This document shows positions 24,792-34,171 of a DNA stretch of 64,000 nt, one piece after another. Position numbers and translations under genes: made by a program. Each line of letters starts with the position of its first letter. Position 1 is the stretch's first letter. Below the pieces are notes generated by a model that worked only from the letters and a program-made list of their open reading frames with translations, searched no databases and was not told the DNA's origin. The DNA is from Gordonia jinghuaiqii (GTDB taxonomy: Bacteria; Actinomycetota; Actinomycetes; Mycobacteriales; Mycobacteriaceae), in NCBI RefSeq assembly GCF_014041935.1, contig NZ_CP059491.1, forward strand, positions 372,001-436,000, read 5' to 3'.

Positions 24792-26564
24792 TCAATTGGT
24801 CAGCGGGCGCAGGAACTCGCCCGTGACCTGCACGGCCGGACCCGACGATCCGCCCCCGACAACCAGAGTGGCAAAGGCGAGGTCACCGGTGATGCCGGCG
24901 AACCAGCCGTGCGGGTTCTTGTTGTCGCCGTACTCGGCGGTGCCGGTCTTGCCGCCGAGGCCGGGCACGTCGCGCAGTGCTGTTGCGGTGCCGCGAGTGA
25001 CGGTGTCGCGCATCATGCTCCGTAGGGCGCGGGTGACGTTGTCGGGGATCGGTTGTGGCTCGGTGTCACCGGTGGTGGGCTCACCGGTGACGAGTGTGGG
25101 TGTCACCGTCTCGCCGCGCGCCAGACTGGCCTCGGCCAACGCCAACCCGAACGGACTGACCGTCACCGTCCCCTGGCCGATGCCGTTCTCCACGCGCAGA
25201 GCGGGAGTGTCGGCGGGCGGCACGGACCCGGTGACGGTCGTGAGACCGGGGATCACGTAGTCGGCGCCGATTCCGAAGCTGCGTGCCATCGACGTCAACG
25301 CCTCCGGCGGCAACTTGTTGGCCAGCGCACCCATCGTGGTGTTGCACGAGCGGGCAAACGCGGTCGGCAACGCGACTGTACCCAGGTCGAAACCGTCCTC
25401 GTTGGGGATCGTCCGGCCTTCGATCGTCGCCCGTCCGGGACAGTTCACCGTGGAATCCGGCTGCACCACAGATGATTTCAGCGCGGCGGCGGTGGTTATC
25501 GTCTTGAAGGTCGATCCCGGCGGGTACAGGCCGGTGAGCGCGGCCGGTCCGGACTTGTCCGCGGCGTCGTTCTGCGCGACCGCGACGATCCCGCCGGTCG
25601 ACGGTCGGATGGCCACGATCATGGCGGGGCGTCGTTCGCCGTCGACCGCCTTCTGTGCCTGCGTCTGGATGTCACGATCGAGCGACGTCTGGATGGGTGC
25701 GGTCGGTTGCGTTTGTGCGGAATCGACGAGATGGGTCGGTGTGCCGTCTGCGTCGACGATCTGCATCGACCAGCCGGCGGTCGCGTCGATTCTCTTCCGC
25801 CAGATCTCCTCGAGCCCGGACATGGCGGGGGAGTGGAGCTGCTTGGTGGCGCTGAGCAATGCGCCCTGTTCCGTCACGCTGACGCCGGGGATGGCCTTGA
25901 CCCGCTGTTCGACGCGCTCGAGGTCGGGTTCGCGCAAGCGGATCGCCGTCTGCTGGGCGGCGTTGTTGCCGTCGAAGAGCGCCCGGATGCTGGCGGCGGT
26001 CATCGAGGACTCCACGGGCTTGAGTGCGCGGGCGAGAGCCTCGGCCGAGTTGAGCTGTGCGCGTTGCAGATTTATCAGTGACACGGCTTGCCATGTCATG
26101 AGTGGACGGTCGCTGGCGTCGTTCACCGGCGTCCGATAGGCGCGATCGTCGCTGTAGGAGAACGACTCGCCGGCCTGTAACTGCCGATGCAGAACCGTGG
26201 GCCGCCATCGCACACGCCATCCGGCGTCGGTGTCGACGAGTTCGGCCGCGGTCTGATATTCGACGGTGCTGCCGCGGATCTGCCACCGATGGTCGAGGGT
26301 TGCGCTGACCTCCTTGTCATCGACGAGGTCGCCGGTGACGGACAGCTTCGGGGTGCGGCCCACTCCGTCGAACATCGCGGTGATCGCTGTGCGGGCGGCG
26401 GCAGGGTCGTCGGTGAGATCGGCGGCGGCCACGGCGTCGCCGCCCTGCAGCTTCTCCGCGAACGACCGTAGGGCGTCCTCCGGAGAGTCCGAACGCAGGA
26501 AGCACCCGGACAGTGTCCCGATGAGTACCGCACACAGACCCAGGATCGCCAGCCGCCGTCGCAT
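24792..26564 (-). CDS. Penicillin-binding lipoprotein, class B-like transpeptidase
   Basis: A 590-residue cell-wall enzyme. A lipoprotein signal (RRRLAILGLCAVLIG) ends at lipobox LSGC with Cys 21. A MecA_N/NTF2-like domain (about 25-130) is followed by a PBP dimerisation region. The transpeptidase domain has S351-T-F-K (in PPGSTFKTI), S406-C-N and K539-T-G, all three active-site motifs intact. It resembles the mycobacterial penicillin-binding lipoprotein Rv2864c. ATG 26564 is chosen so that the signal peptide has normal length. A class A beta-lactamase-like gene follows upstream in the same direction, a plausible wall/beta-lactam functional pair. Confidence 0.9.
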   Translation of the reverse strand: MRRRLAILGLCAVLIGTLSGCFLRSDSPEDALRSFAEKLQGGDAVAAADLTDDPAAARTAITAMFDGVGRTPKLSVTGDLVDDKEVSATLDHRWQIRGSTVEYQTAAELVDTDAGWRVRWRPTVLHRQLQAGESFSYSDDRAYRTPVNDASDRPLMTWQAVSLINLQRAQLNSAEALARALKPVESSMTAASIRALFDGNNAAQQTAIRLREPDLERVEQRVKAIPGVSVTEQGALLSATKQLHSPAMSGLEEIWRKRIDATAGWSMQIVDADGTPTHLVDSAQTQPTAPIQTSLDRDIQTQAQKAVDGERRPAMIVAIRPSTGGIVAVAQNDAADKSGPAALTGLYPPGSTFKTITTAAALKSSVVQPDSTVNCPGRATIEGRTIPNEDGFDLGTVALPTAFARSCNTTMGALANKLPPEALTSMARSFGIGADYVIPGLTTVTGSVPPADTPALRVENGIGQGTVTVSPFGLALAEASLARGETVTPTLVTGEPTTGDTEPQPIPDNVTRALRSMMRDTVTRGTATALRDVPGLGGKTGTAEYGDNKNPHGWFAGITGDLAFATLVVGGGSSGPAVQVTGEFLRPLTN

Positions 26565-26665
26565 ATCGAGCACACAACCGGTCATGGGGCGAAGATGCAA
26601 GGTCGCGCCGCGCACTGGGGCGATAGCAAACTACTATCGGCGCATGTCAGAGGACACACTCTGCG

Positions 26666-27595
26666 TCAATCCCGGGGATCGCGGAGTTCGGTGACGATGA
26701 CGCGGGCGGCGAGTCCGATGGCTCGGTCCACCTCGGGGAGAGCCATCTCCGACCGTGCGCTGGTGGTGAAGACCGCCACCGAAACCGGGTGCTCGCCGGG
26801 GAACTCCACGACGCCGATCTCGTTGCGGATCGCGACGAGGGTGCCGGTCTTGCCTGCCACCGACACGTTCCGCCACGGGAAGCCCGACGCCAGCCGGCCG
26901 GTGAAGATCTGCTTGCGCATGGTCTGCCGAATGAAGTCGCACATCGATGGTGAGGCGGCGCGGTCCTGCCAGACGGCGGCGAGCATTGCGGTGCAGTCCC
27001 GGGGCGTCGATGCGCTGGAGTACGCGGCATCGTAGGCGGTGACGGCGCTATCGAGGTCAGGGTCGGTGAGGGCGGCAAACGCTTCTTGTACTGTGCTCGC
27101 GCCGGTTTCGCGTCGAAGACGATCATGGAGTTCGGCGACACCGCCGACAATTCGTGTCTCGGTGAGACCCAGTTCGGCGAGATCGTCGAGGACAGTGTCC
27201 AATCCGATCTCGGTGAGGAGGACGTCGGCGGCCACGTTGTCGGAGACGGTCATCATCGAGGTGGCGAGGTCGCGCCGGCTCAGGGTGATCGGATCGTGCA
27301 GCGCTGCCAGTCCGGTGGGTCCGTCGGCCCACAGCGTCGGGTCGACGGTGACGGTGGCCGACAGGTCGATATCTCCGCGATCTGCTTTGCGGCACAACGA
27401 GATCAGCACCGCCAGCTTGTAGACGGACGCGAGCACGACGGGTGCATCGGCATCGAAGTCGTATTCGGTGCCCGACGGTCCCAACGAACGCGCGTGTATC
27501 CAACCGGAACACCCTGCGTCGTTGAAGATCTCGACGACCTTCTGGTCCAGCGATCGACGGACGGTCTGGGCGATGGTCGTCGAATCGTCGGTCAC
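26666..27595 (-). CDS. Class A beta-lactamase-like serine hydrolase
   Basis: A 309-residue PF13354-type serine hydrolase. The active-site motifs are S57-V-Y-K60, S118-D-N120 and K249-T-G251. There is no signal peptide, so it is predicted cytoplasmic, unusual for a true beta-lactamase. A clear E166-type omega-loop glutamate is not recognised, so beta-lactam hydrolysis is uncertain and a peptidase or esterase role is possible. GTG 27595 overlaps the LysR stop (GTGA), meaning translational coupling. A segment at 27101-27291 recurs as a copied fragment at 32293-32483. Confidence 0.8.
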   Translation of the reverse strand: MTDDSTTIAQTVRRSLDQKVVEIFNDAGCSGWIHARSLGPSGTEYDFDADAPVVLASVYKLAVLISLCRKADRGDIDLSATVTVDPTLWADGPTGLAALHDPITLSRRDLATSMMTVSDNVAADVLLTEIGLDTVLDDLAELGLTETRIVGGVAELHDRLRRETGASTVQEAFAALTDPDLDSAVTAYDAAYSSASTPRDCTAMLAAVWQDRAASPSMCDFIRQTMRKQIFTGRLASGFPWRNVSVAGKTGTLVAIRNEIGVVEFPGEHPVSVAVFTTSARSEMALPEVDRAIGLAARVIVTELRDPRD

Positions 27596-28472
27596 GAGCG
27601 TGCCTTGGCGAACTTCCACAGCTCGTCGGTGACGAGCTCGGCGATCGGTGCCATCTCGGGTGCGCGGAACACGACGCGCAGTCGCAGCGCGGTGGCGTCC
27701 CGCGACAGCGACAGGCATCGCACCTCGTCCAGCCCGGCGAGGCGATCCGGGTCGGCGGTCACGGTGAATGCCGCACCGCCGGCGACACGTGCGACGGCTT
27801 CGTCGGGCGAGGAGACCGGGAGGGTCTGCGGACCGAGGCCTGCCTCTCCCAGGAGGTCGAGTAGTTGGTCGTAGGCGGGAGGATTGGCTGCCCGCGGTGG
27901 ATGCACAACTCGAGTCCGGCGAGCTGACGCAGACGGGGGCGGGCCGCGGTGGCCACCGGATGCGCAGCGGGCACGACGACGCTGCGACGAAGCATGACGA
28001 TCGGGCCGGTCTGCAGTGTCCCCGTCACGCACGGAACATCGACGATGGCCAGGTCGAGAGCGCCTCCGCTCACCTGCTCGACGAGACTCACCGCGGATGC
28101 GCTGACCATGTCCTGGCCAGGCGCGGCGCCGGCAAGACGGCCGGCGACCTTCGCGGTCACGGTGGTCCCGGCCAGTGACACCGTGCCCCAGCGCAACACC
28201 TCGGTCTGCTCGCGGAGTCGACGGGCCTCGCCGAGGAACCGTGCGGCGTCGGCGAGGAGCAGGCGGGCGCGGGGGAGGAGGTCGCGGCCGGCGTCGGTGA
28301 GTTCGGCACCGCGCGACGTGCGACGGATCAGTGGGGTGCCGAGCTCATTTTCGAGGCGACGCAATCCCTGCGAGACCGGTGGTTGCGTCATCTCGAGTCG
28401 TGCGGCCGCTTCACCGAAATGGCCTTCCTCGGCGACGGCGACGAAGAACTGCAGGTGCCTGAGAAGATCCAC
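27592..28472 (-). pseudogene. LysR family regulator gene, frameshifted
   Basis: The N-terminal part from GTG 28472 encodes a good LysR HTH (LRHLQFFVAVAEEGHFGEAAARL, QPPVSQGLRRLENELGTPLIRR) and most of the effector domain to LAGLELCIH. Near 27885-27900 the frame is lost. The continuation, in the next frame, reads NPPAYDQLLDLLGEAG and VARVAGGAAFTV to a stop at 27592. Both halves are good LysR sequence, so a single indel splits one gene. This could be a real mutation or a base error in the assembly. The original stop overlaps the serine hydrolase start (GTGA), suggesting the pair formed a unit. Confidence 0.8.
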
Positions 28473-28594
28473 GGGTTCCAGGATGGCACTAGTGCTCCGC
28501 CCACCCCCCCGCACAGCCACCGATGGACATGTCGACAGCGCGGGCCCGGGTTCATATCATCGTTGTCGCCGGTTACGGCAGGAGCGAGGACCCG

Positions 28595-29203
28595 CTACCT
28601 GCGATCTTCAGCCGGCTGAAGGGCCTGAAGTTCGGCTTCGAGGTTGCGGCGGGCTCGCAACTCCCAATTCTTGTGTCCGAACTCGGTGTGAAACAGGCGC
28701 TCGTGGAGCAGTAAACGCTCGAGTATCTGCCTCCGTCCTGCGCAGTAGAGGCTGTCCTCGAAACGAGAGTACTCGTCTCTGACGTCGGCGCAGTATTTGG
28801 AGTACTGTGGCGGATCGCTTGCCAGTATCGACAAGTCGGCGTCGCAGAGTGCTGACGCGTTCAGGTCGGCGAGTGTGATGTTGTGATCTGCTGTGGCACG
28901 AACCAGCCGTGCGACTTCCGTCGCGCACGGTCGGCCCGTCAACATCTTCTCGGCAAGAACCGCGGACCGTTCCTCGTTGTCGGGTGCCCCGATTTCGTAT
29001 ATCGCATCGTGGAACCAAGCCGCGAGTGTCACGGCTTCGTCGTCGAACATGGTGCCTGCAGATCGCAACGTGTCCAGTGCGGACAATACAGTGCTTAGAT
29101 GGTCGAGATCGTGGTAACGACGGTGTGGTTCAAGCCATCTGGAGACGAGGCGTTCTCGTTCGTCTTCGATGAGATAGGGCGTTCGGAGCGACACGTCAAG
29201 CAT
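28595..29203 (-). CDS. HD-domain metal-dependent phosphohydrolase
   Basis: A 202-residue predicted HD-superfamily hydrolase. The motifs are RRYHDLDHL (histidine ligand), WFHDAIYE (the HD pair) and LCDADLSIL (distal Asp). It has the size and order of the conserved bacterial family of HD hydrolases with unknown substrate, likely nucleotides. ATG 29203 overlaps the stop of the preceding small gene by 8 bp. It is the last gene of the WXG-like operon, so it may be a hitchhiker or an effector-related enzyme. Confidence 0.8.
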   Translation of the reverse strand: MLDVSLRTPYLIEDERERLVSRWLEPHRRYHDLDHLSTVLSALDTLRSAGTMFDDEAVTLAAWFHDAIYEIGAPDNEERSAVLAEKMLTGRPCATEVARLVRATADHNITLADLNASALCDADLSILASDPPQYSKYCADVRDEYSRFEDSLYCAGRRQILERLLLHERLFHTEFGHKNWELRARRNLEAELQALQPAEDRR

Positions 29204-29486
29204 GGAACTCGCCCTTAGGGAGTCGCGGTCGCGCGGACGATGGCCAGCCTTCTGGGGGCGTTGTTACCGTCCAGTTGTCCGGTACTCGGCTGAAGTCCAT
29301 CCACCGGCCGTGCCCGAGGTACAACGAATACGCCTCCTCGTCAGGAAAGTTCCCCATCCGGATGTAGATGGCGGTACCTGCCGCGTGGCCGACATACCAC
29401 GAGCGGTCCTCTGGATCCGCTACGAAATCGATGCGTGCGGAGAGTGCTTGCTCGAGATCGGTGACAACGGAGTTTCGGTTGACCAA
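29196..29486 (-). CDS. Small hypothetical protein in the WXG-like operon
   Basis: A 96-residue protein (LEQALSARIDFVADPEDRSWYVGHAAG, IYIRMGNFPDEEAYSLYLGH). It is compact and beta-rich, with no signal or membrane helix. No family is recognised. A TTG start at 29486 is supported by GAGGAGG 4 nt upstream. The length and its place between an LpqN-like gene and an HD hydrolase would fit an immunity or chaperone protein, which is only inference. Confidence 0.55.
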   Translation of the reverse strand: MVNRNSVVTDLEQALSARIDFVADPEDRSWYVGHAAGTAIYIRMGNFPDEEAYSLYLGHGRWMDFSRVPDNWTVTTPPEGWPSSARPRLPKGEFHA

Positions 29487-29495
29487 TTTTCCTCC

Positions 29496-30035
29496 TCAGT
29501 CGTCGAATCGAACTGAACTCACCGCATCGATGAGTGTGGACCATGTGGAGATGTCCTGGGAAACCGTTGTGCCGGTGCATTGCAGGAGATACGCAACATT
29601 TGCACGCTGGTATACCTCGTATTTGTTCACCGTGTACAACCAGCGCCCAGCCGAGTCGCGATAATTACCTGCCTGGACGCTTGCGCCTTGGGTTCGCGAC
29701 GTGATCGGGTACCGATCGGCGCGTTGTTCGCTCCAGCCGGCGAGTGACCGTGCCTCGACGAAGGCGTGGTCGAACAAGTCGTTGACATCAACTGTCGAGT
29801 CGACGATAAACCTGGTCAGCACGATGGCCACGTTGTCTTTGAAATCGGGCTCGATACCCTGAACTGCCGTGAACAGGACGTACATCCCCAATTGAGAACC
29901 AGACGGGTCGGGTCGGAACCCGGCGGGTTCGATGTCCAGCCGAACGTCACCAGCAACAGTTCGTGGATCGGTCACGCGGGCGTGGGACACAGCCATTCGA
30001 TGAAGACGCTCGTAGAGGGACCACTCGTTACTCAA
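29496..30035 (-). CDS. LpqN/LpqT-like protein without a signal peptide
   Basis: A 179-residue protein with the LpqN pattern: DVRLDIEPAGFRPDPSGSQ, then NVAIVLTRFIVDSTVDV and AFVEARSLAGWSEQRADRY, ending LIDAVSSVRFDD. Known LpqN proteins are mycobacterial lipoproteins linked to lipid trafficking and host interaction. Here there is no lipobox or signal, so the domain should stay in the cytoplasm. The TTG start at 30035 overlaps the previous stop (TTGA), implying coupling to the WXG/glycine-zipper gene. That makes it a candidate partner, chaperone or immunity factor for it. Confidence 0.7.
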   Translation of the reverse strand: MSNEWSLYERLHRMAVSHARVTDPRTVAGDVRLDIEPAGFRPDPSGSQLGMYVLFTAVQGIEPDFKDNVAIVLTRFIVDSTVDVNDLFDHAFVEARSLAGWSEQRADRYPITSRTQGASVQAGNYRDSAGRWLYTVNKYEVYQRANVAYLLQCTGTTVSQDISTWSTLIDAVSSVRFDD

Positions 30036-31329
30036 TCGAACCAACCGCCTATCTGCTTCCCGAAGCTACCGCCGATTATCCCGCCGGCAACGCCGCCGAC
30101 CACCGCGCCGATTCCGATACCCACCGGACCGCCGAAGGTGCCGGCCAACGCGCCGTACTCGGCTCCTGCCCAGGCGCCGCCGACAGCGCCGATGCCGCTA
30201 CCTGCGGCCTCAGGAACGCTCGCTTCGCCTGAACTCACCTTGTCGTAGCCGTTGTACACCTCGAAGGCTAGTGCAGCGGGGAGGGCGACTTTCGCAGCCA
30301 TCCTGGTTGCGGTGCCTCCGAAATGTTCGGGCGCGACTTCCACTGGCCCTGCTCTTGGAGAAGCTCTGGACTCGACCTCCTCGAGGTTCGGTAAGACCGG
30401 CTTGTCCGGGTCGATCCCCAAGCTGGTGTTCACTGAGCCTCGACTGGTTGACGAGGATCGAATGATGTCTTCGAGTGCTTGCTCTCGCGTCATCCCATAC
30501 TTCTGGGACTTGTGTTCCACGAGCTGCTCCATCGTCTTGTTCGGCTCGGTACGGAAAAGTTCCGCTGCACGCACCTGATCAGCCATGAGGGTCCTGGCTT
30601 GGTGCGAATCTCGTTCCGGAGTTCTTGAGCAATGAGGGCCCGCTGTTCCGTGGGCATGTCGGACTTCGCCAAGGTGTCGTTCAACACCCTGAGTCGCTTC
30701 TCCGCCTCCGCGTAATAGTTGCGGGTCTCCGCATCCGTCAGCGATGCATCGGGATAGTTCGGTAACCCCAGAGAGGCAATTCCGAAAACCCCGGCGTAGG
30801 TTCCGTCGAAGGCGCCAGGCGGGATCAACTCCGGCTTCAGCTCGCCATCCGAGGCCCTGATTGCCACCGCCAAGTCATCATCGGCAGCTTCAGCATTGAT
30901 CAGAAGTTGATTCACGCGGAGCTGGAGAGCGATTCGGTTGCCTTCTCTTTTCTCAATATCCTCCTTCGACATCACTGTCTGAAGGGTCGATTCAACGGTT
31001 CCGTCGTCGTCGATGGCGAAGTGATCAATGAATGCATCGATACGAATCTTTGCGAGTACTTCTTTGATCGTTTCGATGTTCTGCGCAGCCGCCCGCGCCG
31101 CGTGGGCGATGGCCGAAACCTGGTTGCCATGAACGTCGAAGTCGACCCGCGTCCGTCCTACTGATCGCCTGGCTGCGGCCGCGGCATCTCCGTCCCACGT
31201 GGAGAAGGTGTCGAGATTCTTGAGGTTGGAGGATTGGGCGCTGCAGTGATCGGCTTGGTCTGCGCAGACACGGAACACCGCCTCGATGTCTGCGACATTC
31301 CAGCGGTCGATGTCGGCGATCGAGATCAC
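30032..31329 (-). pseudogene. Type VII-secretion-like protein with WXG N-terminus and glycine-zipper C-terminus, frameshifted
   Basis: The 5' part (31329 to about 30600) starts GTG and encodes a WXG100-like helical domain with W-D-G (NLDTFSTWDGDAAAAARR). A mixed helical middle ends AQELRNEIRTK. One frame over, the 3' part continues ARTLMADQVRAAELFRTEP and ends in a glycine-rich repeat region (GSGIGAVGGAWAGAEYGALAG) with small-xxx-small helices able to insert in membranes. A single missing G near 30598-30600 separates the halves. An ATG at 30586 could start the second part alone, but its site is weak. The order resembles T7SS secreted effectors. It may be a broken gene or a base error. Confidence 0.68.
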
Positions 31330-31679
31330 AGATTGAGGAGACGACGTTCATCACCATCGTCAGGGCTCGTTGGCGTGGCATTTCGCGCGTTCAACCACGC
31401 GCCGGCTTCAGTGTCGTGCGCATCGAAGGAGTCAGCGGCGGTGACGAACCCCGACGCATTCGCACCGAGCCTGGCCGTCACAGTCTGAGCAGAGGCTTGC
31501 AGGGTATCCAATTTCTCGGCGAGCGCTCTGGCTGAGGCGCCCACCCAGCCACTCTCGGTTGCCTCGGCCACCCGGCGCAAGCCCCGGTCGAAGGTGTGAG
31601 AGGTCTCCACATGCCAACTACCGAGTTGATGGCCGCCGTACCGCAACTCGACGAGATCAACCGATACCTTGTCGCTCAC
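31326..31679 (-). CDS. WXG100-like protein
   Basis: A 117-residue helical protein (ELRYGGHQLGSWHVETSHTFDRGLRRV) with the central turn motif W-V-G in ATESGWVGASARALAEKLDTL. It ends FDAHDTEAGAWLNAR. Size and the helix-WXG-helix layout match ESX/WXG100 superfamily partners of type VII secretion. GTG 31679 is the chosen start. Its stop overlaps the start of the larger WXG protein (GTGA), as for co-secreted heterodimer pairs. No secretion machine (EccC or similar) is in this window. Confidence 0.7.
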   Translation of the reverse strand: MSDKVSVDLVELRYGGHQLGSWHVETSHTFDRGLRRVAEATESGWVGASARALAEKLDTLQASAQTVTARLGANASGFVTAADSFDAHDTEAGAWLNARNATPTSPDDGDERRLLNL

Positions 31680-31835
31680 AATCCCCCCGATGCTGGTGCG
31701 TTCCTCACTAAAGACTGAGCCCGAAGTGATCATAGGCACTCGCGACAGCGCTTGGAGCGGCGACGCACTTCCTGTGGATGAGTTGCACACTCATGTCGGA
31801 TGGCCTCGACGATTCAGGGTTTCGGCATAGGTCGG

Positions 31836-32293
31836 GCGGAGGAACCACGCCGCGGCGTCGGCGAGATCCAACAGCGGTTGCGGGAAGACGCCGAGCACCA
31901 CTGTGGCCAACGTGCACAGTGCAATGCCCGACGTCGTGAGGATGCTGGGCTTCACCACGTGCGGCGCGGCGTGGACGGGGACCTCGTCGAAGAACATGGC
32001 CACGATGATGCGGATGTAGACGTAGGCCGCGATCGCGCTGCTGATCACACCGACCACCACCAGCACGCCACCGCCGCTACCGGCCACGGCGGCGAAGACG
32101 TCGAACTTCGCGATGAAGCCACTGGTCAGCGGAATCCCCGCGAAAGACAGCAGGTAGACCGCGAACATGGCCCCCACCAACGGGTATCGCCGTCCCAGCC
32201 CGGACCACTGCGTGAGATCGGTTGCCTCGCGCCCGCTGAGATGTGGGTTGCGGACTCCTGCGGTGGAACCCCGGATCGCCGTGGTGCGCGCGG
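31836..32293. repeat. Copied 3' fragment of nuoN (copy of 34175-34632)
   Basis: Its 458 bp align without gaps to 34175-34632, the last about 150 codons of nuoN, with 7 differences counted by eye. The copy begins exactly at the last sense codon of nuoN and lacks its stop. It lacks the upstream two-thirds of the gene, so it is a non-functional fragment on the minus strand. It joins directly to a beta-lactamase-like fragment at 32293. Confidence 0.95.
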
Positions 32294-32483
32294 CCGGTTT
32301 CGCGTCGGAGACGATCATGGAGTTCGGCGACCCCGCCGACAATTCGTGTCTCGGTGAGACCCAGTTCGGCGAGATCGTCGATCACGGTGTCCAGCCCGAT
32401 CTCGGTGAGGAGGACGTCGGCGGCGACGTTGTCGGAGACGGTCATCATCGAGGTGGCGAGGTCGCGCCGGCTCAGGGTGACCG
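32293..32483. repeat. Copied fragment of the serine hydrolase gene (copy of 27101-27291)
   Basis: This 191-bp stretch aligns without gaps to 27101-27291 of the beta-lactamase-like gene, with about 9 differences. It covers the region around the S-D-N motif. No start or end of that gene is present, so it is a gene fragment. Its lower identity than the adjoining nuoN copy suggests a different source or age. Confidence 0.92.
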
Positions 32484-32724
32484 GCTTCTGCTGCTTGCCG
32501 GCGGTGGCCCGATGGAGTGATTTCTGACTTTCTTTCTCCGATTTGATTGAGCGGAGCGCGCTCAGGTTCGGACGTTTTCGTGGTGCAGTTGTGAACTACG
32601 GTGACAAAATGGGTGAGCGGGAAGGAAATCAGACCGCGGGAACGAAGTCGAGATATGCTGTCAGTCAGTGGATTACGCACGAACCGGGGTGGCGGTCGCC
32701 AGGATGTTCGAGTAGCTTGGTGTC

Positions 32725-33969
32725 ATGCCAGATCTCAGCCATCTTCTCGACTCTCTCATCGAGTTGGAATTGCCCGCGGACGACTTCACCGGTCGCGCGA
32801 CGTGCGTCGAGCTGGACGCATTGCGGTTGATGCGCAACGCGATCGATCACCAGATAATCACGCGCGCAGCGGAACTCGAACGACTCCGCGTTGCTGAACG
32901 TAGTCATTCCACACTGTCGAGACTGTTGATCGAGATGGGATTCGCACCCGCCGTCGCCGCACGGATCGTGCGGAGCGTCGACGGACTGGGTCGGTTGCCG
33001 AAGGTCGCCGGTCACGCCGCCGACGGACGATTCTCGGCCGAGATCGTCGACGCCATTGTCCGCGGCGTCACGCACATCGATAAACGTTCTCCCGCTCAGC
33101 TTTCCGACGACGAGATATCGGCCTTCGAGACCGAACTCCTCACCCAGGCGCTGTCGGGTGCCACGCCCGCCGAAGTCAAGGCGCAAGCACACACGTTGGG
33201 CAATATCGTCGCCGAGGCCGACGGTGGCATCCCTGCCGCCGAGGACCGCTCACTCAACAGCGTCTCTCACACCCTCACCGACGACGGTCGCGTCGAGATT
33301 GCTGCCGACGTCACCAAGGTCATCGGCGAGAAGTTCATCGCCATGATCGACGAACGCTCCACACCCCGACCCGAACCCGACGGCGCCGATGACCGACGCA
33401 GCACCGGGGAGCGTCTCGCCGATGCCTTCGAACAGATCCTCGACGATGCCGCCATCGGCGCCACGGTTTCCACCGCCGGTGCGCCACGCACCCAGCTGAT
33501 CCTGACCATCCCCGCCGACGCCACAGACATGAGCGCGTTGCCGTGGACCGGGATCATCACCGATGCCACCGCGAGAGCGCTCTCCTGTGACGGGACTCTG
33601 ACCGAAGTGATCATCGACGGCGACACCGTGCCGCTGCAGATGGGACATGAGAAACGGATCTTCCCGCCTCACCTTCGGAAGGCTGTCGTCATCCGGGACG
33701 GGTGTTGCATCAAATGTGGTGCGCCCCCGTCACATACGCAGGTGCACCATCTGCGGCATTGGGCCGACGACGGGGAAACGTCCCTGGACAACGGATGTCT
33801 GCTCTGCCAGCGTTGCCACACCCAGGTCCACCACAACGGCTGGGACGTCGTCCTGGGTTTCGACCGCCACCCCTGGCTGATCCCGCCCGTTGAGATCGAC
33901 CCACAACGAAGGCCGCTGCCCGCCTACAACCGCCGCACCATGCGACTCGACGACGACGCCGCCGCCTGA
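32725..33969 (+). CDS. 13E12/DUF222 HNH endonuclease
   Basis: A 414-residue protein. The DUF222 region (about 1-300) carries LRLMRNAIDHQIITRAAELERL and the segment ADGRFSAEIVDAIVRGVTHID. A C-terminal HNH domain has CCIKCGAPPSHTQVHHLRHW and LCQRCHTQVHHNGWDV. The CxxC pairs and VHH supply zinc and metal ligands. This is the actinobacterial REP13E12 family, multi-copy and often linked to genome rearrangement; no certain function is known. It sits between the copied fragments (31836-32483) and the real nuoN. The 241 bp upstream and the 202 bp after it hold no gene seen. Confidence 0.9.
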   Translation: MPDLSHLLDSLIELELPADDFTGRATCVELDALRLMRNAIDHQIITRAAELERLRVAERSHSTLSRLLIEMGFAPAVAARIVRSVDGLGRLPKVAGHAADGRFSAEIVDAIVRGVTHIDKRSPAQLSDDEISAFETELLTQALSGATPAEVKAQAHTLGNIVAEADGGIPAAEDRSLNSVSHTLTDDGRVEIAADVTKVIGEKFIAMIDERSTPRPEPDGADDRRSTGERLADAFEQILDDAAIGATVSTAGAPRTQLILTIPADATDMSALPWTGIITDATARALSCDGTLTEVIIDGDTVPLQMGHEKRIFPPHLRKAVVIRDGCCIKCGAPPSHTQVHHLRHWADDGETSLDNGCLLCQRCHTQVHHNGWDVVLGFDRHPWLIPPVEIDPQRRPLPAYNRRTMRLDDDAAA

Positions 33970-34171
33970 CCACCACCCCGATCTTGGGGCAGTTGCGCCG
34001 CATACCGGAGACGACTGCCCTGACAGCAGGCGGTCCGAAACGTCGGACCGTGCACGAACATTGACAACTCCATGGTGTGTACCTCCTCGGGAGCTGCGGG
34101 CCTCTCGAAGGGCGCCCACCGAGCGCCACCCGGCTTCGGCCCGGCTCAACTCGCCTCCACAAGAGGGCCCA

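Noticed and set aside
31836..32342. A short NuoN-like gene (about 180 codons).
   Set aside because: It lacks two-thirds of the subunit, has an unrelated start inside the hydrolase fragment and no ribosome site. It is a copied fragment.
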